Source: a virus
DNA length: 28,264 nucleotides
IMG/VR virus record: IMGVR_UViG_3300009151_000296
Coordinates: 1 to 28,264 of that record
Direction: 5' to 3' (one strand)
Numbering within the stretch: position 1 is the stretch's first letter; every line of letters starts with the position of its first letter. Shown here in pieces: positions 1-7,535 of the stretch. The notes beneath the pieces were generated by a model. That model saw only the letters and a program-made list of their open reading frames with translations, searched no databases and had not been told where the DNA came from. A program made the position numbers and the translations under genes.

Positions 1-1
1 A

Positions 2-580
2 GCCCACGATGGCAGCAAAACCTTAAAGCTAAAAGGTGTTTGCATAGAAGGCGGCGTTAGAAATGCCAACGAACGAGTATATCCTGTAAATGAAATTGCC
101 AAGGCAGTTGACACTATTAACGAACAAATTAAAACAGGTCATTCAGTTTTAGGCGAAGTTGATCATCCAGAAGATTTAAAAATTAACCTGGATCGTGTGA
201 GCCACATGATTGAAAAAATGTGGATGGACGGCCCTGCTGGAATGGGCACGTTAAAGATATTACCTACACCGATGGGCAAACTGGTTGAAACCATGTTGAC
301 TAACGGTGTAAAACTAGGGGTTAGTAGTCGTGGATCAGGAAATGTCGACGACAGAACCGGACATGTCAGTGACTTTGAAATTGTCACTGTAGATGTGGTT
401 GCTCAGCCGAGTGCTCCAAATGCATATCCCACAGCAATTTATGAAGGCCTTTTGAATCACAAAGGCGGACAACGATTGTTGGATATGTTCAAAGACCCAG
501 CTAAGAGCGGCAAAGCACAGAGATACGTCAAAGACGAAGTAATGCGTCTGATACGTGGTCTCAAGATTGAAGGGAAATAA
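2..580 (+). CDS. 21: Prohead core protease gp21, 5' end outside window
   Basis: The reading frame is open from base 2 to TAA at 578-580, giving 192 residues of a protein whose N-terminus lies outside the window. It carries the T4 gp21 hallmarks: an NERVYP segment near the front, LGEVDHPE with the presumed catalytic His (codon 164-166), and LGVSSRGSG with the presumed catalytic Ser (codons about 323-328). In T4 this serine protease sits inside the prohead, matures itself, then cleaves scaffold and capsid proteins after (I/L)-x-E. The ATG at 197 is an internal Met, not the start, because the HPE motif lies upstream of it. Scaffold and capsid genes follow directly on the same strand, as in other T4-like phages. 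The identification is strong; the catalytic assignments come from family knowledge. Confidence 0.93.
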   Translation, partial: AHDGSKTLKLKGVCIEGGVRNANERVYPVNEIAKAVDTINEQIKTGHSVLGEVDHPEDLKINLDRVSHMIEKMWMDGPAGMGTLKILPTPMGKLVETMLTNGVKLGVSSRGSGNVDDRTGHVSDFEIVTVDVVAQPSAPNAYPTAIYEGLLNHKGGQRLLDMFKDPAKSGKAQRYVKDEVMRLIRGLKIEGK

Positions 581-581
581 T

Positions 582-1682
582 ATGCTAGATGCTATTAAAC
601 CGTTACTAGATAGCGACCTTATCAACGAAGAAGCTCAACAACAGATCTCAGAAGCTTGGGAAGCAAAGTTGAACGAAGCTCGTGAACAGGTACGTGCAGA
701 ACTCCGAGAAGAGTTTGCACAACGCTATGAGCATGACAAACAAGTGATGGTGGAAGCCCTGGATCGTATGATAACAGATGGACTTACTGCAGAGCTTGAT
801 CAAGTGAAAGCTGAAAAGCAAGCACTTGCTGAAGATCGCGTTAAATTTCAAGGCAAAATGAAAGAGTCAGCTACAAAGTTCAACAACTTTATGGTGACAA
901 AACTTGCTGAAGAAATTGGCGAACTGCGTAAAGACCGCAAGATGCACACAGAAGGTGTCCAGAAATTGGAAAACTTTGTGGTTCATGCTCTTGCACGTGA
1001 GATTCAAGAATTTGCAACAGACAAACAAGACGTGGTCAACACTAAGGTTCGTTTGGTGCGCGAAGCTCGCAAACAATTGGAAACACTCAAAGCACGTTTC
1101 GTTACAGAAAGCGCCAAGAAGATGTCCAGTGCTGTTAGCACACACCTCAAGGCTGAACTCAGTCAGTTACAAGAAGACATCAAAGTTGCTCGCGAGAACA
1201 ATTTTGGACGTCGTATTTTTGAAGCGTATGCAAGTGAATTTGGTGCAACTCACCTAAATGAGAAGCAAGAAGTTCGCAAGTTGCATGATACAATCGCCGC
1301 CAAGGATGCTAAACTGTCTGAAGCCATCAAATTCGCCCAGAGAGCAAAAACTCTAGTCGAATCCAAAGAACGCGAAATGCGTATACTTAAAGAATCTAAT
1401 CAGCGTGAAGCTGCTTTAGAGGAACTGTTGGCTCCTTTAAACAAGGAAAAAGCAGAAGTAATGCGTAATTTGCTTGAAAGTGTCCAGACAAGTCGCTTGT
1501 CGAATGCTTTTGAAAAGTATCTACCAGCAGTTTTAGAAGACCGCTCAGTAAAAGCCAAAAAAGTAATTACTGAAACGTTCAACGAAGCAACTGGCGATAA
1601 ATCTGCCCGCAGTCCAGATGCAGATCAACAAGCTGATAATACCAGCAATGTGATCGATCTAAAGCGTTTGGCAGGGCTGTAA
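582..1682 (+). CDS. 22: Prohead core scaffold protein gp22
   Basis: This gene encodes 366 residues, starting MLDAIKPLLD and ending VIDLKRLAGL. The ATG at 582 is preferred over an upstream in-frame ATG at 555 because it follows an AAGGGA ribosome site and starts just after the gp21 stop. The composition is that of a scaffold: rich in Glu, Lys, Ala and Gln, with long heptad-like helical stretches over roughly residues 15-290 and no membrane segment. In T4, gp22 forms the inner core of the prohead and is degraded by gp21 after assembly. Several L-x-E/I-x-E triplets are possible cleavage sites. It is longer than T4 gp22 (about 269 residues). The call rests on composition and its place between protease and capsid genes, since this family diverges quickly in sequence. 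Confidence 0.88.
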   Translation: MLDAIKPLLDSDLINEEAQQQISEAWEAKLNEAREQVRAELREEFAQRYEHDKQVMVEALDRMITDGLTAELDQVKAEKQALAEDRVKFQGKMKESATKFNNFMVTKLAEEIGELRKDRKMHTEGVQKLENFVVHALAREIQEFATDKQDVVNTKVRLVREARKQLETLKARFVTESAKKMSSAVSTHLKAELSQLQEDIKVARENNFGRRIFEAYASEFGATHLNEKQEVRKLHDTIAAKDAKLSEAIKFAQRAKTLVESKEREMRILKESNQREAALEELLAPLNKEKAEVMRNLLESVQTSRLSNAFEKYLPAVLEDRSVKAKKVITETFNEATGDKSARSPDADQQADNTSNVIDLKRLAGL

Positions 1683-1709
1683 TTTAAGATATAATAAAAG
1701 GAGACTTAA

Positions 1710-2906
1710 ATGTCACAAGAATTATTAGAAGGTCGTTGGGACGAAACTAAAGACGCACTCTTGGAAGGCCTTTCTGGTTCCAAGCGCACGTCTATGAGTG
1801 TAATCCTTGAAAATACCAAGAAGTATTTGCGTGAGAACGCATCTTCTGGTTCTACAGTATCTGGTAACATCGCTACATTAAACCGTGTGATTCTGCCAGT
1901 TATTCGTCGTGTTATGCCAACTGTTATTGCTAACGAGTTGGTTGGCGTTCAGCCAATGACAGGACCTGTAGGTCAAATCCACACATTACGTGTTCGCTAT
2001 GCACAGAGCTTAACAGACAACTCAGCAGCCGCTACCAGCGTCCAAGCTGGTTCTGAAGCTTTGAGTCCATTCACAATTGCTACAGCGTATTCTACAGTTC
2101 CACAGAATACTACTACTGCTACTGGTTACACTGGTAACAACACAGCAACTATGGAAGGTACAGGCGGTAAGCAAATTTCCGTTCAGATCTTGAAACAAGC
2201 TGTTGAAGCTAAGACACGCAAGTTACAAGCTCGTTGGACTTTTGAATCTGCACAAGATGCACAAGCCATGCACGGTATTGACGTTGAAGCAGAAATTATG
2301 GCTGCTTTGGCTCAAGAGATTACCGCCGAGATCGACCAAGAAATTCTCTTGTCACTCAGCACATTGGCCGCAACAGAGTATACATACAACCAAGCTACCG
2401 TTTCTGGTACAGCTACATTCGTTGGTGACGAACACGCCGCTTTGGCAGTGTTGATCAACCGTGTCGCTAACTTGATCGCTCAACGCACACGTCGTGGTGC
2501 TGGTAATTGGGCTGTTGTTTCTCCAGCTAGTTTGACAGTGTTGCAATCTGCAACAACTTCTGCTTTTGCTCGCACAACAGAAGGCACATTCGAAGCACCT
2601 ACAAACACCAAGTTTGTTGGTACATTGAACGGTGCAATGCGTGTGTTTGTTAACTCTTATGCTTCTGATACAGCCTCTGTATTGGTTGGCTATAAGGGCA
2701 CAAGCGAAGCTGATGCCGCAGCGTTCTATTGCCCATACATTCCGTTGATGAGCAGTGGCGTTGTTCTTGATCCATCAACCTTCGAACCAGTCGTGTCATT
2801 CATGACACGTTATGGATTTGTCGAGTTGACCAACACAGCATCCAGCTTCGGTAACGCAGCTGACTATGTTGGCGAGATCGCAGTTCAGAACTTGTCATTC
2901 TCCTAA
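1710..2906 (+). CDS. 23: Major capsid protein gp23
   Basis: A 398-residue protein with the gp23 core signature VGVQPMTGPVGQIHTLRVRY at about residues 78-97, preceded by RVILPVIRRVMPTVIANEL. In T4 family phages it forms the capsid hexamers. The N-terminal region holds (I/L)-x-E triplets at E7, E19, E34 and E42. E34 (SVILE/NTKK) is the best guess for gp21 maturation cleavage, because its distance to GVQPM is close to that of the T4 site. The protein is much shorter than T4 gp23 (521 residues), so it probably lacks the T4 insertion domain. A strong AAAGGAGA ribosome site lies 6 bases before the ATG. A TATAATA at 1690-1696 is too close to that site to be an obvious promoter. A terminator follows at 2946. 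Confidence 0.95.
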   Translation: MSQELLEGRWDETKDALLEGLSGSKRTSMSVILENTKKYLRENASSGSTVSGNIATLNRVILPVIRRVMPTVIANELVGVQPMTGPVGQIHTLRVRYAQSLTDNSAAATSVQAGSEALSPFTIATAYSTVPQNTTTATGYTGNNTATMEGTGGKQISVQILKQAVEAKTRKLQARWTFESAQDAQAMHGIDVEAEIMAALAQEITAEIDQEILLSLSTLAATEYTYNQATVSGTATFVGDEHAALAVLINRVANLIAQRTRRGAGNWAVVSPASLTVLQSATTSAFARTTEGTFEAPTNTKFVGTLNGAMRVFVNSYASDTASVLVGYKGTSEADAAAFYCPYIPLMSSGVVLDPSTFEPVVSFMTRYGFVELTNTASSFGNAADYVGEIAVQNLSFS

Positions 2907-2945
2907 TCAGAGACCGCAACTTTCTCAGGGATGGGAAGGAAAATC

Positions 2946-2971
2946 AAAAAAGCGCCGAAAGGCGCTTTTTT
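2946..2971 (+). terminator. Rho-independent terminator after gp23
   Basis: The stem GCGCC/GGCGC is closed by a GAAA tetraloop and extended by six A-T pairs, ending in a run of six T. It lies 40 bases after the capsid gene stop and separates the head genes from the glycosyltransferase gene. The A-run on the left arm means it may also terminate in the opposite direction. Confidence 0.93.
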
Positions 2972-2990
2972 GTTGGTTGTAGTTTTAGTT

Positions 2991-2998
2991 GCTAAGTA
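2991..2998 (+). promoter_or_regulatory. Putative late promoter, CTAAGTA variant
   Basis: GCTAAGTA follows the capsid terminator and precedes the ATG at 3004. It is the T4-late-like motif of this genome with G in place of A (TAAGTA), a variant also seen at 17893-17900. With T4-like spacing (about six bases from the last A to the start), transcription would begin at or next to the ATG, leaving no leader. Confidence 0.5.
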
Positions 2999-3003
2999 GA
3001 TTT

Positions 3004-3849
3004 ATGAACTATTCAATGTTGGTTACAACCTTTAAAAATGATATCAAGCAGTTTCAAATGTTTTGTTATTGCATGAACAAAAATTGGAAAGGAAAGCGCG
3101 AACTGACTGTATGTATAGGATCGTGCGAAAAATCTAAACCGTACTGGGACATTGTTAATACAATGTTTGACCAAGATTGGAAAATTAAAATTTGTCCAAG
3201 TGTAGATATCTATCAAATTGGAGTTACAGAACAACAGGTCAACACGGTATACTACAGTATTGACACCGGAGCAGATGATGTTATTGTATGGGATTGTAAA
3301 GATTTTTTACTGAGGCCTTGCGATTATAATACATTTAAAAAAGATCACAAGTATCGAATCACCTATCATTGTCAAGGGGAAAAACTTGTAGATATGGGTT
3401 ATGACCTAAATGGATTAGTTGATCAACCTATTGACTATTACACTACTATCTTAAATATTCGTCCTTGGGTTTGGAATGTGCAACAATTAAAAAAATATTG
3501 GGATAGATTGCAAGAACGATTTGGACATTATCACACCTGGGGTGAATATCCTGCAGGAAATGAAATTTATGGTTACTATATTTTTACTTTGCAGGATCCA
3601 ACAAGCACAGTTGAATTCGCATCACACGAGGAAACACCGTTATTGTTTGGTGGAGGATATACTCACCAAACGTATGAGGCCATGCTGAAAGAAGTTGGTG
3701 ATTTTGAGAAAAATACGGACCGTGTGGTTTGGAAGCACAGTCGTAAATTAGAAGATCCAAGATGTTTGGAGGTCACAAGACAGGTTTTAGACAAGTATGG
3801 AATTGACAAAGAAATAGTCGAAATGATTTATGGAAAAGCAATAAGTTAA
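3004..3849 (+). CDS. Putative glycosyltransferase (DUF6492-like)
   Basis: A 281-residue soluble protein beginning MNYSMLVTTFKND, which resembles the opening beta strand of small bacterial glycosyltransferases that start with a short thr-rich strand followed by a K/R-x-D motif. ADDVIVWDCKDFLLRP at about residues 90-105 sits where these enzymes carry their acidic, metal/nucleotide-sugar-binding DxD-like strand. The C-terminal half is rich in Tyr/Trp (HYHTWGEYPAGNEIYGYY). No signal peptide or membrane helix is visible. The frame stays open upstream to a TTG at 2991, but ATG 3004 is the better start. There is no convincing ribosome site. It converges with the next glycosyltransferase gene; the two overlap by four bases at their stops. 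The family call is tentative and the substrate unknown. Confidence 0.5.
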   Translation: MNYSMLVTTFKNDIKQFQMFCYCMNKNWKGKRELTVCIGSCEKSKPYWDIVNTMFDQDWKIKICPSVDIYQIGVTEQQVNTVYYSIDTGADDVIVWDCKDFLLRPCDYNTFKKDHKYRITYHCQGEKLVDMGYDLNGLVDQPIDYYTTILNIRPWVWNVQQLKKYWDRLQERFGHYHTWGEYPAGNEIYGYYIFTLQDPTSTVEFASHEETPLLFGGGYTHQTYEAMLKEVGDFEKNTDRVVWKHSRKLEDPRCLEVTRQVLDKYGIDKEIVEMIYGKAIS

Positions 3850-4991
3850 ATCTTGTACCAACTTAAAAATTTGTGTATTTTATCTGTGACACTAGTCCAG
3901 TCACCCATTCGAGGTTGACGGAACAAGCGGGCAGTTGAATACCAAGGACTCGAGTCTCGATCCAATAACCATCGCCAATCAAGTGCATACTGACTCAGCA
4001 TGACCCAGACTGGTCTACCCAATGCTCCGGCCAAGTGAGCTATAGCAGTATCAACACTCAGCACCACATCCATGTGCATGATCAATGCGGCCGAGTCGGC
4101 AAAACTTCGTATAGCACCCGGGTATGCTCGAACACCCGCATCTACTAGTTGGGCCTCTTCTTCTACAGTGCAATCACATTGTAAATTGACCCATTCGTAG
4201 CTGGGGTTTCGTTTGATCAATGCCAACATGGTCTCAAACGGCATGGCTTTGTGACGATTGATCCAGGTGTCTCTACGACCACTCCAACAAAACCCCACAC
4301 GCAGTCGGTTCTTGTGTCCTAATCGTGTTTGCCACTCTTGTTGCAATTTGGCATCGGCAGTCAAATAGAATTGCACATTGGCCAAATTCTCAACGGTTGT
4401 TCCAATTACTCCAGGAATACTCATGATCGGTGTCCAGTAGTCAAACTCGGGCAACGGATCACCTTCGACTAGAATTGTCGGAATACTAGGACCAAGCAGC
4501 AATGGGCGAAGATTTGGGTTTAACGTTAAAATTACCTTAGCGCCACGTTCAATAATGTCGCCAATGAATCGAACAAATTGTATATTGTCCCCGTGCCCTT
4601 GTTCACCTGTGACTAAGACTGTTTTGCCCTTGACGTCTTGACCAGTCCATCTGGGTTGTGGAAACTGTGGCAATTCGCCAGCAAGATGTTCGTAGTTCCA
4701 TCTAGTTTCGTACTGTGGCCATCCACGAGCATAGTCACCGGCTAACAAATAAGCCACAGCCAAATTGAACTGTGAAGTTGGATGAGTAGGCGCCAACTGT
4801 ATACTGCGTTGTAAGAATGGTATAGCACCCAACGGGTCACCCAATTCGCGTAATACGTTTCCGTAGTTGTTGAATGCTGATGCTGAATTACGATCTTCAG
4901 TTAGGGCCTGAGCATAATATTTTAACGCCAGTTCTGGGTTGTTTTCTTCTCTGGCAGTGTTGCCGTGTGCTATTAAAAGTTCTGTATCCAT
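3846..4991 (-). CDS. TPR-domain glycosyltransferase (GT9/OGT-like fold)
   Basis: This encodes 381 residues. Residues 3-98 form about three tetratricopeptide repeats (for example NPELALKYYAQAL and SAFNNYGNVLRELGDPLGAI). Residues 110-381 match the glycosyltransferase part of bacterial TPR glycosyltransferases: PQPRWTG, GKTVLVTGEQGHGDNIQF (122-139), VGFCWSGRRDTW (232-243), VDTAIAHLAGALGRPVW (313-329) and DWRWLLDRDSSPWY (338-351). Such enzymes transfer sugars from nucleotide sugars to proteins or glycans; the TPR part usually binds the acceptor. The frame is open upstream to an ATG at 5039, but ATG 4991 is preferred, as the TPR begins there and a late promoter motif ends 4 bases earlier. No ribosome site is visible. 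It could decorate virion proteins or alter host surface glycans; the acceptor is unknown. Confidence 0.8.
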   Translation of the reverse strand: MDTELLIAHGNTAREENNPELALKYYAQALTEDRNSASAFNNYGNVLRELGDPLGAIPFLQRSIQLAPTHPTSQFNLAVAYLLAGDYARGWPQYETRWNYEHLAGELPQFPQPRWTGQDVKGKTVLVTGEQGHGDNIQFVRFIGDIIERGAKVILTLNPNLRPLLLGPSIPTILVEGDPLPEFDYWTPIMSIPGVIGTTVENLANVQFYLTADAKLQQEWQTRLGHKNRLRVGFCWSGRRDTWINRHKAMPFETMLALIKRNPSYEWVNLQCDCTVEEEAQLVDAGVRAYPGAIRSFADSAALIMHMDVVLSVDTAIAHLAGALGRPVWVMLSQYALDWRWLLDRDSSPWYSTARLFRQPRMGDWTSVTDKIHKFLSWYKI

Positions 4992-4995
4992 AACA

Positions 4996-5001
4996 TATTT
5001 A
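4996..5001 (-). promoter_or_regulatory. Late promoter (TAAATA), minus strand
   Basis: On the minus strand the sequence reads GTAAATATGTTATGG. The TAAATA ends four bases before the start codon of the TPR glycosyltransferase, so the expected transcription start falls on or within a base of the ATG. It is divergent from the plus-strand late promoter at 5037-5044. Confidence 0.6.
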
Positions 5002-5036
5002 CTGCTGTGTAGTGGTACCTGTAAAATATCTATTGG

Positions 5037-5044
5037 CATAAATA
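5037..5044 (+). promoter_or_regulatory. Late promoter (CATAAATA)
   Basis: GGCATAAATAC matches the T4 late consensus TATAAATA at seven of eight positions. Expected transcription start is near 5050, which gives an unusually long leader of about 88 bases before the ATG at 5138. Confidence 0.7.
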
Positions 5045-5070
5045 CTTGTCAACGTAATCATGCGTTTTAT

Positions 5071-5109
5071 GCGGCTCTTAACCCAGCCGCGTAGTAGGCT
5101 AGAACCTAC
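5071..5109 (+). promoter_or_regulatory. Two hairpins in the mRNA leader
   Basis: Two inverted repeats stand in tandem between the late promoter and the gene at 5138. The first is GCGGCT (5071-5076) with AGCCGC (5085-5090), loop of 8. The second is GTAGG (5094-5098) with CCTAC (5105-5109), loop of 6. Neither is followed by a T-run, so they are not a normal terminator. They could stabilise the mRNA or tune translation. The function is inferred. Confidence 0.45.
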
Positions 5110-5137
5110 AGACTTATTCATAAGGATTAAAAACAAA

Positions 5138-6085
5138 ATGGGTCGTCCACTTAAAATTAAAAAATCTACAACCATTGATATTGGTTTCAATGACTTTGGT
5201 AATGTAACAGCTCCAGTTATTCCAGTTGGAATGACCAGCACAGAATTCTTGGGTGTAGTCGGTGGTGCTAACGCCAGCATTGCTACTGCTGATTATCCAG
5301 TAGTTAAAATTACAGCCAACGTCAACGGTCAAGAAGGTGCCGCTTACATTATTACACAAAAAGGCACTACCAAGTATTTGGTATCAGGCGAAAACAGTGT
5401 CAATGCAGGTAGTTTCACAGCTGGCTTTAGCTATCAGATTCTGTCATTAGGCGATACTGATTGGACAGCAATTGGTGGTCCTATTACGCCAGCAGTTGGT
5501 GCTGTGTTTACTGCCACTGGTGTAGGTTCTGGTACAGGAACTGCTAGTGATTGCGGTCAATGCAGTTTGATTGCAAATGCCACTATTAACTCAGGTGAAA
5601 TGAACATGGTATTCAATGCTGATGGCAGTTCAATCTACGCCACTCGTTTGACCAACAAGTATATCTGGGATAATTCAACTCCTCCTGTTCGTTATGCTGT
5701 GAACTTCTTTGTAGCTGGTGAAACCACTGCTGTTACACTGGGTAGTGTTGCTGTTGCCAATACTGCAGGTTGGTTCACTGCCAATGCCAGTACCTTTACA
5801 ACAGGTCAAATTATCAATGTCAGCGGAACATTAACAGGTAATGCTACAATTACTGGATATGTTGATCCAACCGTTTATTATGTAGTTGCTACTAACGGAA
5901 CAACAACCTTCCAGTTGGCCGCTTCTGAAGGTGCTGCTAACATTGTTACTGTGGCTGGTAATACACGTGGCCTTACATTCAGTGAAGCTGTTTCGACAAC
6001 TGCTAAATCTGGTGCAGAAGTTTCAACCTGGACTAATACCACTGGTCTATTGACCTTGGGCGATGTTCAGAACTATACTTCGTAA
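5138..6085 (+). CDS. Virion structural protein (unknown position)
   Basis: A 315-residue protein starting MGRPLKIKKSTT with a basic N-terminus, then Gly/Thr/Ala-rich beta-type sequence. Residues about 90-135 hold a motif known from many phage structural proteins (SFTAGFSYQILSLGDTDWT... followed by FTATGVGSGTGTA). Residues about 230-295 look like a second beta domain (INVSGTLTGNATITGYVDP, then TTFQLAASEGA). The start is set by TAAGGA 13 bases upstream of ATG 5138; the frame is open further upstream to 5060 but that part overlaps the hairpin leader. It has its own late promoter and terminator, which suggests high expression, for example a decoration or abundant tail protein. The exact role is not recognisable. 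Confidence 0.7.
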   Translation: MGRPLKIKKSTTIDIGFNDFGNVTAPVIPVGMTSTEFLGVVGGANASIATADYPVVKITANVNGQEGAAYIITQKGTTKYLVSGENSVNAGSFTAGFSYQILSLGDTDWTAIGGPITPAVGAVFTATGVGSGTGTASDCGQCSLIANATINSGEMNMVFNADGSSIYATRLTNKYIWDNSTPPVRYAVNFFVAGETTAVTLGSVAVANTAGWFTANASTFTTGQIINVSGTLTGNATITGYVDPTVYYVVATNGTTTFQLAASEGAANIVTVAGNTRGLTFSEAVSTTAKSGAEVSTWTNTTGLLTLGDVQNYTS

Positions 6086-6099
6086 TTCGCGTAACGTCC

Positions 6100-6129
6100 A
6101 AAAAATCCCTACTGCGGTGGGGATTTTTT
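6100..6129 (+). terminator. Rho-independent terminator
   Basis: The inverted repeat AAAAAATCCC (6100-6109) pairs with GGGATTTTTT (6120-6129) around a ten-base loop, with the final T-run. It is near symmetrical, so it may work in both directions. It closes the unit transcribed from 5037. Confidence 0.88.
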
Positions 6130-6152
6130 ATGACTTTCACTATTGTATACCG

Positions 6153-6160
6153 CATAAATA
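6153..6160 (+). promoter_or_regulatory. Late promoter (CATAAATA)
   Basis: CGCATAAATAAC stands between the terminator at 6100-6129 and ATG 6178, with AAAAGGA ribosome site after it. Expected start near 6166. It would serve the 6178-7505 gene run. Confidence 0.72.
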
Positions 6161-6177
6161 ACAAAAAGGATCCTGAG

Positions 6178-6783
6178 ATGTCTACATACAAGAATACCAG
6201 TGGCGACCTAACCCTAACCGGCAACAATGGGGTTGCTACACTTACGATCAACTATGCCAATACCGTTTTCAACGGTAGTTTGACCTACACAGGTAACCTG
6301 ACCACGGTTGACGACTTTATTGTGGTGGCCGCCAACAACACTGGCACTGTTACAGACATGGGTTTATTGGCTGGGATCAATGTTGGAAACGGTCTTTATG
6401 CTGGATTAAGATTTGACGCAACAATCAATGCCTGGCAGGTCAGTAGTAATGTATCAGGATTGGGTGTTGGAACTTATGCCAATATTTTAACCACAGCATC
6501 GGCGGCCAATGCTGCTGGATCCAACACACAGATACAGTTTAATCAAGGTGGTGTATTTGGTGCCAGTGGTAACTTGACATTTGATTATGGCAACAACAAA
6601 TTGACCATGTTGGGCTATCAAGTATTTGGCAATACGGCCACTCCAGCTAACGTAGCTAATGCTGTGGCTCTATACAGCAATGTCACAGGATCAGGTGGAA
6701 CAGGTCTATACTTTACATCCTCATCAGCCAACGACGAGCTGGTCAGCAAAAGCAAAGCCATAGTATTTGCAATTATATTTTAA
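6178..6783 (+). CDS. Fibre-type virion protein ending in KSKAIVFAIIF
   Basis: 201 residues, starting MSTYKNTSGDLTLTG. The N-terminal half is a Thr/Asn/Gly-rich beta structure. The segment SNTQIQFNQGGVFGASGNL at about residues 119-137 is a motif shared by many phage tail fibres. The end, NDELVSKSKAIVFAIIF, is a short hydrophobic tail that recurs in proteins of environmental T4-like phages. ATG 6178 is chosen because the AAAAGGA ribosome site and late promoter lie directly upstream; an in-frame upstream ATG at 6130 would start inside the terminator/promoter region. It is followed after 9 bases by the next gene, so they are probably translated from one mRNA. A fibre or baseplate-attached role is likely but not proven. 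Confidence 0.65.
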   Translation: MSTYKNTSGDLTLTGNNGVATLTINYANTVFNGSLTYTGNLTTVDDFIVVAANNTGTVTDMGLLAGINVGNGLYAGLRFDATINAWQVSSNVSGLGVGTYANILTTASAANAAGSNTQIQFNQGGVFGASGNLTFDYGNNKLTMLGYQVFGNTATPANVANAVALYSNVTGSGGTGLYFTSSSANDELVSKSKAIVFAIIF

Positions 6784-6792
6784 GGAACAACA

Positions 6793-7107
6793 ATGTCAAT
6801 AACAACAGTATTAGTAACCAATTCAGTCAGTAACGCATACGTCAGCGGTGGCAATACTGCTATTACTTCACTGGTAATAAACAACTACACAGCCAACACA
6901 GTTACAGCCAACGTGTATGCTGTGCCAGCAGGAGGATCGGCCAACACACAAAATTTGATTCTAACTAATTTAGAACTCACTGGATTTGAAACTTATCAAC
7001 TGTATGTGGCTGCTGAAAAGATACTGTTGGGTAACAATGACACTATACGAGCAGTAGCCAACTCTACCGGCAATCTTAATATTGTAACCAGCTACACCAC
7101 AGTCTAA
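6793..7107 (+). CDS. Small conserved virion-type protein
   Basis: 104 residues with TAAGGAAC ribosome site just upstream. The sequence is a compact beta domain: VTNSVSNAYVSGGNTAITSL, then a central VTANVYAVPAGGSANTQNLI, and a C-terminal KILLGNNDTIRAVANS. The pattern resembles small single-domain phage proteins found beside tail fibre genes in environmental phages. It has no signal peptide or membrane segment. Its stop overlaps the start of the next gene (TAATG), so translation of the two is probably coupled. The function is not known. Confidence 0.62.
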   Translation: MSITTVLVTNSVSNAYVSGGNTAITSLVINNYTANTVTANVYAVPAGGSANTQNLILTNLELTGFETYQLYVAAEKILLGNNDTIRAVANSTGNLNIVTSYTTV

Positions 7108-7505
7108 TGGGAATTTATGTAAAAAATCGACGACTGCCGAGCGGTAGTACCGGTGTAGTATTGCCCACTGGATCATCAGAAACCCGGCCTGAATATCCAA
7201 CGTTTGGTATGATTCGATACAACACTGATGTAGGACTTGTAGAATTCTTCAATGGATCAATTTGGAACACACTCAGCACTGGTGGCAGCGTCAGCTACAC
7301 AGTGGACGATTTTACCGGCAACGGAGTTCAGACTGTTTTTACAATGAGTATAGCAGAGGATGTAGCAGCAAATATTATGGTATTTGTAGGATCAATCTAT
7401 CAAGACCCAGCTACAAGTTACACAGTCAACGGTGGTTACGACATTACATTTACATCAGCACCACCTAATACTGTGCCAATTAATGTAATTCACACCAGTA
7501 GCTAA
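7107..7505 (+). CDS. Short fibre-type protein with two shared fibre domains
   Basis: 132 residues in two modules that reappear in the bigger fibres of this window. Residues about 19-57 hold LPTGSSETRPEYPTFGMIRY followed by NTDVGLVEFFNGSIWNTL; the same module is in the proteins at 10913 and 12167 and is broken in the one at 19072. Residues about 65-130 (VDDFTGNGVQTVFTM to PINVIHTSS) match the C-terminal module of the 10913 protein. The start overlaps the previous stop (TAATG at 7105-7109), which indicates coupled translation. It is probably a small tail fibre or adhesin part; where it sits in the virion is unknown. Confidence 0.68.
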   Translation: MGIYVKNRRLPSGSTGVVLPTGSSETRPEYPTFGMIRYNTDVGLVEFFNGSIWNTLSTGGSVSYTVDDFTGNGVQTVFTMSIAEDVAANIMVFVGSIYQDPATSYTVNGGYDITFTSAPPNTVPINVIHTSS

Positions 7506-7508
7506 CCG

Positions 7509-7516
7509 GCTAAATA
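7509..7516 (+). promoter_or_regulatory. Late promoter (GCTAAATA)
   Basis: CCGGCTAAATATCC lies directly after the previous stop codon. Expected transcription start is near 7522, leaving a short leader with an AGGGAT ribosome site before ATG 7536. Confidence 0.72.
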
Positions 7517-7535
7517 TCCTATACAGGGATAATCT

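Noticed and set aside
867-1257. Extra frames over gp22 on both strands
   Set aside because: They overlap a clear scaffold gene, have cysteine-rich unnatural composition and no initiation signals.
1690-1696. TATAATA before gp23 as a promoter
   Set aside because: It has no TTGACA-like box at proper distance and lies directly next to the ribosome site, so transcription would begin within or after it. gp23 is probably read from upstream.
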